From NCBI GenBank assembly GCA_035438805.1, contig DAORJA010000005.1:1-35745 (forward strand): DNA of 35,745 nt, in the 5' to 3' direction. The position numbers were made by a program, and so were the translations under genes. Below are positions 1 to 6,798 of this stretch, piece after piece; position 1 is the first letter of the stretch, and every line of letters begins with the position of its first letter. The notes beneath the pieces are model-generated. The model made no database searches. It saw nothing but the letters and a program-made list of their open reading frames with translations, and had not been told where the DNA came from. This DNA comes from UBA922 sp035438805 (GTDB lineage Bacteria; Patescibacteriota; Patescibacteriia; Magasanikbacterales; UBA922).

Positions 1-555
1 GGCCAATACGTCAATTTCGATATTTACCATATCACCACTTTGCTTAGTCGACAAGTTGGTATGTTCCCAGGTGTAGGGGATGATTTTAAATTTGAAATTA
101 TTTTTACCCGTTGCAGTTATCGTAAGACTGATCCCATCAATCGCAATTGAGCCTTTTTCTGCAATCATTTTGAGGTATTTTTTGTCACGAGGTTCAATTG
201 TAAAAATGTATGAATTTCCTTCAGGTGTGATTGTAATAATTTTTCCAACAGTATCAACATGCCCTTGGACAATGTGCCCATCGAGTCGGTCGTCAGCTCT
301 CATGGATTGTTCCAAATTCACTAGAGATCCTACCGTAAGGTCTGAAAGAGTAGACCGTTTCAAACTTTCGGGCATGTATTCGAATGTAAGTCCTTTTTGA
401 GTTTTTTTGAGAGTGGAACATACGCCGTTTATCGTAATACTTGCGCCAATTTTAACTTTCCATTTTTTTGGTTGTGTAATTACCAAAACCATTCCGCTTG
501 TATTCAGATTTTTTTTAATAACTTTTGCTGTTGCAGTGATAATGCCGGTAAACAT
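1..555 (-). CDS. ribE: Riboflavin synthase alpha chain, C-terminus cut by window edge
   Basis: The enzyme dismutates two molecules of 6,7-dimethyl-8-ribityllumazine to riboflavin plus a pyrimidinedione, the last step of vitamin B2 synthesis, in the cytoplasm. Reading the minus strand from the ATG at 555 gives 185 codons without a stop. The product begins MFTGII, the hallmark start of the family, and has the first-barrel motif GHIVQGHVD (about residues 92-100). The second-barrel repeat follows with GSIAIDGISLT (about 135-145) and ends NIEIDVLA at the window edge. The family is usually about 195-220 residues, so roughly 10-30 are missing. The ATG lies 1 nt after the stop of the upstream ATP-grasp gene, so the two are probably translationally coupled. 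No Shine-Dalgarno is visible. The identity is firm; what is odd is its place at the end of an operon of otherwise unassigned enzymes. Confidence 0.95.
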   Translation of the reverse strand, partial: MFTGIITATAKVIKKNLNTSGMVLVITQPKKWKVKIGASITINGVCSTLKKTQKGLTFEYMPESLKRSTLSDLTVGSLVNLEQSMRADDRLDGHIVQGHVDTVGKIITITPEGNSYIFTIEPRDKKYLKMIAEKGSIAIDGISLTITATGKNNFKFKIIPYTWEHTNLSTKQSGDMVNIEIDVLA

Positions 556-556
556 A

Positions 557-1741
557 TTAAAATAGTTCAATATTTTTTTCTACATATTCCCACACATATC
601 GTGCCACATGGTTTGGCTTGCCTTCAATAGGGTAGTGATGGAGATTAATAAACGGGACCCCATTGCATTCTATAATACCCCAGATTTGTTCATGAGGCGA
701 GCGAGTTATGTCTTCGATAATAAAGTCGAATCCAATCATCGGATCTTTTACTATCGCTGCGGCTTGCTCAAGTATCGGCTTAATTTCAGGGTGTGTGATA
801 TCGGTAACCTCGGCACTATAGCCACCATATGAAATTCCCACTTTTTCAAGAAGGTCAATTGTTTCGCCAGCTGGGATAATATCATCAATTTTTTTTCCTG
901 TTCTTTTGAGAAACTCTTTGTGTCCGTCATGTAGGCGCACTTCACTTACTTGCGGATTACGATTTTTATTTTTTTCTACAACTAATTCTTCAATCGTGTG
1001 AATTCCATCACCTGTCACTCGTGGAGGATCCCCCCGAAGATTTCCAGTGAATGATCCGTCTATCATGGTGCCACGGTACACACTTCCTACTAAATGCTCT
1101 TCCATAACTACCCAATAGCACAGTTTTTTTGCCTGATCAAATGCTTTTTTCAATTCTTCTTCAGTAGAAATTCGAGTTGTGGTATGTCGACCTCTTGAGC
1201 CGATGCGTGGCTTGATAATCACCGGCTTCCGTAATGTGTCAAATTTTTTTCGCAAAGGTGTATAGTGTGAAAATGATCCACCATCAGCAACAGGAATTCT
1301 AGCTTGTTGTAATTTCTTTTTTAGTGTAGCTTTGTCGTCGAGCCACCAGTCTGCCCCGCTTTCATTGTGTGGGGGTCGAGGAAGACCATTGAATCTTATT
1401 TTTTTACCTTTAATAATCACTTCATAAATATCTACTGGCTTTTTCCATACGATAAAGCTTTTCATAGGGATTCCACGGCGCTCAGCCTCATCCCATAATG
1501 CTTTGCCTCGCCAGCTTACTACCTTGTTTTTATCTGTGTTTTCTTCGATGGCGCCAAAAAGATCAAGAATTGCAAATGTTGCCTGAAAGAACCAGTGTGA
1601 AAAATGTGATAATGCACGTGATAGAAAACTACTGGAAATAAATTTTCCAACCGGATTCATGACAATAACAAATGACTGAGATAGCCATGCGAGTCGATGT
1701 GGAGTTGGATTATTGCCGCAGTGTATGCATTTTTTAGACAT
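557..1741 (-). CDS. ATP-grasp ligase, cyanophycin-synthetase-like core, N-terminal CxxC
   Basis: This is an ATP-dependent carboxylate-amine (or thiol) ligase of the ATP-grasp superfamily with unknown substrate; 394 residues. Visible elements: CIHCG at 5-9, a possible metal-binding knuckle; the nucleotide loop VIIKPRIGSRGRHT around 174-187; VMEEHLVG around 202-209, the usual hinge to the adenine pocket; GFDFIIED around 337-344 and IIECNG around 356-361, which supply the acidic and Asn Mg-binding residues. The C-terminal stretch EGKPNHVA resembles the end of the ATP-grasp domain in cyanophycin synthetases. The Mur-ligase half of cyanophycin synthetase is absent, so this is not cyanophycin synthetase. 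The start overlaps the end of the upstream DapF-like gene by 8 bp, and riboflavin synthase begins 1 nt downstream. A ligase working with the neighbouring racemase is a reasonable inference but is not shown. Confidence 0.85.
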   Translation of the reverse strand: MSKKCIHCGNNPTPHRLAWLSQSFVIVMNPVGKFISSSFLSRALSHFSHWFFQATFAILDLFGAIEENTDKNKVVSWRGKALWDEAERRGIPMKSFIVWKKPVDIYEVIIKGKKIRFNGLPRPPHNESGADWWLDDKATLKKKLQQARIPVADGGSFSHYTPLRKKFDTLRKPVIIKPRIGSRGRHTTTRISTEEELKKAFDQAKKLCYWVVMEEHLVGSVYRGTMIDGSFTGNLRGDPPRVTGDGIHTIEELVVEKNKNRNPQVSEVRLHDGHKEFLKRTGKKIDDIIPAGETIDLLEKVGISYGGYSAEVTDITHPEIKPILEQAAAIVKDPMIGFDFIIEDITRSPHEQIWGIIECNGVPFINLHHYPIEGKPNHVARYVWEYVEKNIELF

Positions 1742-2378
1742 AGTCTATAATAGGAGCAGAAATACGATATTTTTCGCCTGTATTAATAATTATTTTTTCA
1801 CCACTTGGTTGTGTTACTTCTGTTATGCCGGAAAATAAACTAAATGCTAAACTTCCAGAACCACATGCAGTTTCTTTTACAAACGAATGAATAGCTGCAA
1901 CGTATATATATGGTTCAATACTATCGTTATCGTATATAATTCCTCCAAACGCAGGAAGGTTGTATGTTTCACACAGTTTGGAAAGTGTTTGTTTCGTTAT
2001 ATCGTGTCCTTTTTTTGCATCATGTAAAATGAAGCCGATTCCGTCGAACAAGACAATATTTTCTTGCTGACTACATGTTAAAGAAATTTCTGCTGTCGCG
2101 ATATTGTTTTTATTTGAGTAGTAGATTGGATTACTAGAACCACTACTATATAAGACCCCTTGTTCGTCTAGTGTAGAAGCAAATGCGAGTATAGAATTGA
2201 TGCACAGTTCATCTCCCATCATGGTAAGTGTAGGAACTGTCGTATCTGTGGATATAAATCCAATTTGTTCAACATGGGTGAGAAGCTCATGGATAATTCG
2301 ATCTTTCTCTGTATTTTTACTATTGTACACTAGAGCTGTGGAATTTCCACCAGCAATAAGAAATTTTTTAACTTCCAT
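1734..2378 (-). CDS. DapF-fold two-cysteine amino-acid racemase/epimerase-like protein
   Basis: At 214 residues this is clearly shorter than diaminopimelate epimerase (about 270-280). It keeps the family layout: AGGNSTALV near the N-terminus; a first cysteine in GDELCINS (C59), where DapF has its CGNG cysteine; and a second in ETACGSGS (C172), matching the ETxACG[ST]G motif, followed by PSGE at 191-194. PLP-independent racemases of this fold (DapF, proline racemase, the histidine racemase CntK of staphylopine synthesis) use such a Cys pair as acid and base, so a stereoinverting reaction on an amino acid is likely. The substrate cannot be read from sequence. The gene lies 3 nt after the stop of the 467-residue unknown and overlaps the ATP-grasp gene by 8 bp. 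No lysine-pathway gene is nearby, which argues against true DapF. Confidence 0.72.
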   Translation of the reverse strand: MEVKKFLIAGGNSTALVYNSKNTEKDRIIHELLTHVEQIGFISTDTTVPTLTMMGDELCINSILAFASTLDEQGVLYSSGSSNPIYYSNKNNIATAEISLTCSQQENIVLFDGIGFILHDAKKGHDITKQTLSKLCETYNLPAFGGIIYDNDSIEPYIYVAAIHSFVKETACGSGSLAFSLFSGITEVTQPSGEKIIINTGEKYRISAPIIDYV

Positions 2379-2381
2379 AAC

Positions 2382-3785
2382 TTACGACATATCTATCACA
2401 GGTGCTATATTTGTTTTTTTCGAATCACCCTCTATGATCGGATACGTTTTAATGAGTATTCTATATAATTCAGGTATCATATGATCCACCGCTTGACCCA
2501 GTGTACATACTTCAGTCAATTCTTGCAATCGTATCCCTGTATCTGTTTTTTGATGTATGATTAGATCAATACTTGATGCATGTGTTGCTGTTTTTTTATT
2601 CTCCATTGTTGCGAATACCAAATCACTACAAAAGTAGTCAGTTATTATAGATGATACAAATTTTTCTTCTTTTTCTTTATTAACCAGTTTCAAGAACTGT
2701 GCATACGCCATCTTCATTTGTGTTAGATAGTTTACCTGCATGAACCCACCCCCACAAGTAAGACCGTAGTAGAAGCTTAGTATGATAAATGACAACACCA
2801 TACTTGGCATTAATTCTCCCTTTTTAATCGCAGTCTTTATTTCTTGTGGGGTCAATGAAACTTTGTATGAGCCATCAGGAGATGTAAGCACTGTACCTTC
2901 ACGTTTTAATTGTATTCTTTTTCCTTTATGAATTGCCCAAAAGAGTATAGTTCCCGTGTGTATTTTGGAAGAAAATGCTCCTTGAATACCATCAAAACAT
3001 TCTTCAAAAATGTGTAATACTGATTCGTCGGTGAGTAGGTGGGTGAGGAAGGTTTGGTTATCTAGATGGTATCTCAGGAGAAGCTCATTTACGATTTTTT
3101 CTTGCTCCAGATAGATGAGATTCATGTTTTGTTGCCCAGGAATTTTTTTCCAGAGAAGATAATTGGAATACGTAATTTGATCAGAATATGTGGAATAGGT
3201 AAATATGGTTTCATTCGAATATAGCTCCGTTATTAATTCAGCTAATTTTTTCGGCAATGTTATCTTTGATGGGTTAATAGTGTCATCTTTTTTGGTGTAT
3301 GCAGGAAATGAAAAAACTGGATGGTGGCGATGCTTGAGACTTACAAGATTAAATTGTTTTTTATTTAGTTCGGCATCATGAAACAGTATTCCTCGAGGGA
3401 CAGAAGAATTGTTGAGAGAAACCCCTCCACACGAGAATACAAAAATATTTTTGAGTTGATGTTTTTGGTTTGCTAGCGATTGCGCTAGATGGCTATTTAC
3501 AAAAAAAGGGTGTGTAATCGGTCCATGATGATCTGCTGTGGAAACATAGTAATGTTTCCGTAATTGCTCGATCGCATGATGTGCTATTTCGTGGCTGATT
3601 ACGTTTTCTATCATTTCTTTTACTACCTGTAAAAGTTCTTCTTGTCTTTCAGAAGGAATGGGATTTGAAAATTGTAGACTTTCTTCAAAATAATTAAGGA
3701 GTGTGGTGTCTCCTTTGTGTTCAAGGGTTTGTTTGAGATAGGGTGTGCGTTCAAGTACCTTTTTTTTGATTTCAGCAAAGCTCAT
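2382..3785 (-). CDS. Unrecognised 467-residue cytoplasmic protein in the racemase/ligase operon
   Basis: I do not recognise the family. There is no signal peptide; the only long hydrophobic stretch is a probable buried helix near residues 345-360. Motifs that look catalytic or metal-binding are STADHHGPITHP (about 82-93), FSCGGVSLNNSS (about 117-128) and TCGGGF in the C-terminal third. These His, Cys and Gly clusters suggest an enzyme rather than a structural protein. The N-terminal 60 residues look helical and charged. The gene is 36 nt downstream of the serine hydrolase and 3 nt upstream of the DapF-like gene, so it probably belongs to the same pathway. A function would be a guess; a synthase that builds or modifies the substrate of the racemase or ligase is the contextual hypothesis. 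Confidence 0.8.
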   Translation of the reverse strand: MSFAEIKKKVLERTPYLKQTLEHKGDTTLLNYFEESLQFSNPIPSERQEELLQVVKEMIENVISHEIAHHAIEQLRKHYYVSTADHHGPITHPFFVNSHLAQSLANQKHQLKNIFVFSCGGVSLNNSSVPRGILFHDAELNKKQFNLVSLKHRHHPVFSFPAYTKKDDTINPSKITLPKKLAELITELYSNETIFTYSTYSDQITYSNYLLWKKIPGQQNMNLIYLEQEKIVNELLLRYHLDNQTFLTHLLTDESVLHIFEECFDGIQGAFSSKIHTGTILFWAIHKGKRIQLKREGTVLTSPDGSYKVSLTPQEIKTAIKKGELMPSMVLSFIILSFYYGLTCGGGFMQVNYLTQMKMAYAQFLKLVNKEKEEKFVSSIITDYFCSDLVFATMENKKTATHASSIDLIIHQKTDTGIRLQELTEVCTLGQAVDHMIPELYRILIKTYPIIEGDSKKTNIAPVIDMS

Positions 3786-3821
3786 AGTCCGGTATCAATC
3801 GTTATCTTTTCTCAACAGATA

Positions 3822-4880
3822 TTATTCATCATCTTTTATATCAACTTTTTCGTCCTCATATAGATCAGATAGCACTGACCCATCTACAATTTTAGCAATA
3901 TCTTGGATTGTTTGAAGCATTTCTTTAATATCGTTTCCACTAGTCATGATGCATATGATATAGGGGTTGTTTGGGTTATATACAATACCGCAGTCATGGA
4001 GGACTCGTGTTTCAACAGTACTATCTGGATTGAGTAGAGCTGCTTCTCCAAATTTATGCGCAACTTTGATATTTTTTGGAATTACTGCGCGTATTCCGTC
4101 ATTAAATTTTGATTCAGTAAGATAGCTAAGTAATTGTTGCGAATATGCAGGGGTAAGATAAGACGTAATATACAGAGTTCGGAGAATACCAGCGTATAGC
4201 CGTACTGTCATGTTCCAATTGCTTTTTCCGTTATACATTTCTGGCTCAGGAAGTCCTAAATCTCTAAGTACATTGTAACTATATTCTGCAGGTAGATTTT
4301 GATTGAGTACTTGGATAGGATTATTGTCCGAATACTCAATCCTATTTTTTAAGAGTGTTTCAATGGTGTATTCTCCTCCTGGTTGTATATTACTTTTTAC
4401 CGCAAAGTATTGTTTTGCGTTTTGGTCGGTCTGGTTTTCGGGAATGGTGACTTTTTTATTTAGAATTTCAGGATTTGCTTCGGCTAATTTGTAATATGCG
4501 ATTGAGATGGGTAGCTTTAATAAGCTTGCTGGGTAGAAATGCTCATCAGCATTGATTCCAAACCATCTACGACTATCAAGATCACGATAAAATACTGAAG
4601 CACGTAGGATTTTATTATGTTGTTTTTTTTGTTCAATCAGTCTGCTCACTTCGATTTCCAAGTTTTTAACTCTCACTATTTTTTCGTTAATCGTTTCGCA
4701 GTCGATATATTGATCAAGGAGCGGGTAGTCCTTACTACAGCTTTCATTTTCTGTACGTTTTTGGTGTGAAGTGAAGCATGCGCCACTAACCCCAATTGCA
4801 ATAATAATTGTACTTATCGCTATCCATTTATACATAGGTTGTCGTTCTGATTGAGTAGCAGGTGAGTGTGTGTCTTGCAT
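3822..4880 (-). CDS. Membrane-anchored class A beta-lactamase-fold serine hydrolase
   Basis: The 352-residue product has an N-terminal membrane segment at about 17-35, then a charged linker and an extracytoplasmic serine hydrolase domain. The three penicillin-recognising motifs are present: SLLK (S119, K122), SDN (184-186) and KFG (276-278, in place of KTG). This matches the beta-lactamase2 family (PF13354). The class A general base is expected about five residues before an omega-loop Asn; around EPEMYN (212-217) the Glu does not fall at the usual spacing, so real beta-lactam hydrolysis is doubtful. A peptidoglycan-peptide hydrolase or transferase is equally possible. The first ATG is used; a second Met at residue 16 would put the membrane segment at the very N-terminus and is a good alternative. 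It appears to be the first gene of the minus-strand operon, with 36 nt to the next gene. Confidence 0.82.
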   Translation of the reverse strand: MQDTHSPATQSERQPMYKWIAISTIIIAIGVSGACFTSHQKRTENESCSKDYPLLDQYIDCETINEKIVRVKNLEIEVSRLIEQKKQHNKILRASVFYRDLDSRRWFGINADEHFYPASLLKLPISIAYYKLAEANPEILNKKVTIPENQTDQNAKQYFAVKSNIQPGGEYTIETLLKNRIEYSDNNPIQVLNQNLPAEYSYNVLRDLGLPEPEMYNGKSNWNMTVRLYAGILRTLYITSYLTPAYSQQLLSYLTESKFNDGIRAVIPKNIKVAHKFGEAALLNPDSTVETRVLHDCGIVYNPNNPYIICIMTSGNDIKEMLQTIQDIAKIVDGSVLSDLYEDEKVDIKDDE

Positions 4881-4975
4881 AGAAATTTGGGTTTATTTTC
4901 CTTGCCTTTGCACGTCTAGTGTACCTTCAAGAATATACTAAAATTGTGTTTTTGGAAAGCATGTATTATTGGTTT

Positions 4976-5006
4976 TAAAAGTCCTCCGGTTTGGAGGACT
5001 TTTTAT
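4976..5006 (-). terminator. Intrinsic terminator after the NAGPA-SH3b gene
   Basis: Arms AGTCCTCC (4980-4987) and GGAGGACT (4993-5000) pair perfectly around a 5-nt loop. T-rich tracts lie on both sides, so it could work in both directions. It lies just past the stop at 5009 of the minus-strand gene and separates that gene from the serine-hydrolase operon. Confidence 0.85.
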
Positions 5007-5008
5007 TA

Positions 5009-6226
5009 TTATTTTATGAATTGCGCAGAGACCCACTCTGACTCTCCAATACGTACCCAACCATTTTTTTCTTCATATACTTTGATTTTCGTGCTAATCG
5101 GAAGTTTTCTTGTGACTGTGAAAGTGGTACCAGCTCCACCCCGTACGTTTAATTGGTTAATGGTTGTCGTAGCATCATAGGGGAGAGCGACTGATTTTTT
5201 AACATAGCCTGCAGACACCCATTCATCTCCAGTTTCACTGATTCGATACCATCCACCTTTTTCTTCGTAAATCGTAACGGAAGTGCCAACGGGAAGATTT
5301 TTTATAGCCTTATTACTGGTTGCAGGACCACTTCGAACATTCAGTTTATCAATCGTTGTTATTCCTTTTGGAAGTTTTGGAAGTACTCCCATGACGTGAG
5401 GAAGTGTTCGCCCTGGTTCTACGAAATATTGTCCAGGTAGATTATACGCGCAGGTTGCACTTCCACCTCCATCTGCTTGCATCTGATTTTCAAGCGGTAC
5501 TCCAGCATTGAGAAGCGCCTCGCTTGCCCATTCATGTGAAGCGCTCTTGCTGCAAAATACCAATAATTCTTTTCCTTCTGAACGAACGCCTAGATATACA
5601 CGAGATGTCTGTTCGGACTTTACACTTGGGCTTCCTAATGGATGAAATCCTTCGACTGCCTGGTCTCCTTCTTTGACAAATATATTTTCATCGAAGTCAG
5701 TTATTTTTGCTACTCCAAGTGCGTTATCAATAATAAGCATTCGTCTTGGCTGTTCAATATCACTTGTGGGCCTGGACCCGCTCGTAATATACGCGCCTTC
5801 TGCATCAGAGGATTTGAGTCCCAGACTTAGTTCGGTTACAGGAATATTGATGTTAAAAAACGGCGCATTCCATAAGAATTTTACTTGAGGATTTTCTGCT
5901 TTGAATGTTTCTACAATTGATTTTGCAAAAGACCAATTCTCTGCGGTATCTTCGGGAAATGGAGCGGTCGCTGGTCCTTTCAATGTTCGAGGAGTGTCTG
6001 AGGTAATTAATTTTACTTCTGCACTTGGAAGATGAATGATTGTGAGATAATCAATATATCCAGAATTTTCTGGCACATTGATAAAGCTTTTAATCCCGGT
6101 GCCTGATACCCAGTTGATTGGTACATATTCTGGTGGAGCACTAGGGTTCCAGGTTTCTGCGTGTGCTTGAAAAGGTGAAAGTAGAGATATAACCGCCGCA
6201 ACATATAAGAGAGGTATTTTTTTCAT
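5009..6226 (-). CDS. Secreted phosphodiester glycosidase-like (NAGPA) protein with two SH3b domains
   Basis: The 405-residue protein starts with a clean signal peptide, probably cut after AHA at residue 23. Residues about 55-285 form a phosphodiester glycosidase/NAGPA-type domain (PF09992), with WNAPFFN at 119-125 and the characteristic ADGGGSA at 251-257. The family cleaves sugar-phosphodiester bonds or is linked to exopolysaccharide metabolism. Two SH3b domains follow (about 290-345 and 352-405). Each starts with a NVRxGxGT-like motif (NVRSGPAT, NVRGGAGT) and ends WVSAxx, and they probably bind cell-wall peptide. The protein is therefore likely exported and wall-associated, acting on a surface glycopolymer of the cell or of a partner. 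It is a single-gene unit with its own terminator. The catalytic activity is inferred from family membership only. Confidence 0.88.
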   Translation of the reverse strand: MKKIPLLYVAAVISLLSPFQAHAETWNPSAPPEYVPINWVSGTGIKSFINVPENSGYIDYLTIIHLPSAEVKLITSDTPRTLKGPATAPFPEDTAENWSFAKSIVETFKAENPQVKFLWNAPFFNINIPVTELSLGLKSSDAEGAYITSGSRPTSDIEQPRRMLIIDNALGVAKITDFDENIFVKEGDQAVEGFHPLGSPSVKSEQTSRVYLGVRSEGKELLVFCSKSASHEWASEALLNAGVPLENQMQADGGGSATCAYNLPGQYFVEPGRTLPHVMGVLPKLPKGITTIDKLNVRSGPATSNKAIKNLPVGTSVTIYEEKGGWYRISETGDEWVSAGYVKKSVALPYDATTTINQLNVRGGAGTTFTVTRKLPISTKIKVYEEKNGWVRIGESEWVSAQFIK

Positions 6227-6271
6227 AGCACTAACAGTTTAAAATTAATGAGAGGTATTCTCTAGTGTACT

Positions 6272-6311
6272 AAAAAAAAGACACAACGCCAAATTGCGTC
6301 GTGTCTTTTTT
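6272..6311 (-). terminator. Intrinsic terminator of the tRNA-Ser cluster
   Basis: Arms AGACACAACGC (6279-6289) and GCGTCGTGTCT (6296-6306) pair with one wobble around a 6-nt loop. On the minus strand a run of T follows directly. It lies just past the 3' end of the last tRNA-Ser. Confidence 0.85.
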
Positions 6312-6321
6312 AACTCTCTTG

Positions 6322-6408
6322 CGGAGAGGGCGAGATTCGAACTCGCGAGACCCTTTCGGATCCGGCAGTTTAGTAAACTGCTGTTTTCAACCACTCAACC
6401 ACCTCTCC
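6322..6408 (-). tRNA. tRNA-Ser, anticodon ACT
   Basis: The gene folds as a class II tRNA. The acceptor GGAGAGG pairs with CCTCTCC, with discriminator G73 (serine type). The D stem is GTT/AAC. The anticodon stem GCAGT/ACTGC holds loop TTACTAA, giving anticodon ACT. The long variable arm is GATCC-GAAA-GGGTC, and the T stem GCGAG/CTCGC is perfect. CCA is not encoded. The codon read is AGU, so identity and anticodon agree. A34 in a serine tRNA is unusual because the next gene, with GCT, already reads AGU and AGC. Its D stem differs from that of the TGA tRNA by paired changes, which suggests a maintained gene. Confidence 0.88.
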
Positions 6409-6446
6409 ATTGCTGGAACCTTTTTATTATGTCGATCTCCGTATAG

Positions 6447-6535
6447 CGGAGAGGGAGGGATTCGAACCCTCGGTCCGATATAACTCGGACACAGCTTTAG
6501 CAAAGCTGCACGATAGACCACTCTGACACCTCTCC
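6447..6535 (-). tRNA. tRNA-Ser, anticodon GCT
   Basis: A class II tRNA with acceptor GGAGAGG/CCTCTCC and G73. The anticodon stem is CAGCT/AGCTG with loop TTGCTAA (anticodon GCT, reading AGC and AGU). It has a long variable arm (GTCCGAG ... CGGAC) and T loop TTCGAAT. CCA is not encoded. It is the middle gene of a three-tRNA serine cluster. Confidence 0.95.
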
Positions 6536-6602
6536 ATTGCCAATAGCTAACTTTTTCGTTCACATAGATACCCTGGATAAGTATCATGCCTGATATCTCT
6601 TG

Positions 6603-6689
6603 CGGAGAGGGCGAGATTCGAACTCGCGGTAGACCGAAGCCTACAACAGTTTTCAAGACTGCCGCCTTCAACCACTCAGCCACCTCTCC
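6603..6689 (-). tRNA. tRNA-Ser, anticodon TGA
   Basis: A class II tRNA with acceptor GGAGAGG/CCTCTCC and G73. The anticodon stem GCAGT/ACTGT has loop CTTGAAA (anticodon TGA, reading UCN codons). It has a long variable arm with a TTCG tetraloop and a T stem GCGAG/CTCGC. CCA is not encoded. It is the first gene of the cluster, 26 nt downstream of its promoter's -10. Confidence 0.96.
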
Positions 6690-6715
6690 AGTTTTAATTT
6701 TTGAAATACCCGAAT

Positions 6716-6744
6716 AGTGTAGCTTAAAAAAATATAAAAGTCAA
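6716..6744 (-). promoter_or_regulatory. Promoter of the tRNA-Ser cluster
   Basis: On the minus strand, -35 TTGACT (6739-6744), a 17-bp spacer and -10 TACACT (6716-6721) lie just upstream of tRNA-Ser(TGA). It is divergent from the hsp20 promoter; the two -35 boxes are only 15 bp apart. Confidence 0.85.
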
Positions 6745-6759
6745 CCTGTCTTCCGCCTC

Positions 6760-6788
6760 TTGTTTAATTGACCTATAGTTTGTATACT
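6760..6788 (+). promoter_or_regulatory. Promoter of hsp20-vanW
   Basis: -35 TTGTTT (6760-6765), a 17-bp spacer and -10 TATACT (6783-6788). The hsp20 ATG is at 6799, so the transcript would begin only a few nucleotides before the start codon, making it leaderless or nearly so. Confidence 0.75.
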
Positions 6789-6798
6789 TCCTTCTAGT

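Noticed and set aside
1734..2378. Genuine diaminopimelate epimerase (dapF)
   Set aside because: It is too short, its motifs are divergent and it has no lysine or wall-precursor neighbours.
3822..4880. Acquired antibiotic-resistance beta-lactamase
   Set aside because: The general-base Glu is not evident, base composition matches its neighbours and no mobile element is near.
6387..6683. 98-residue open frame on the minus strand
   Set aside because: It runs through two tRNA-Ser genes and part of a third; the apparent protein is a translation of tRNA sequence.
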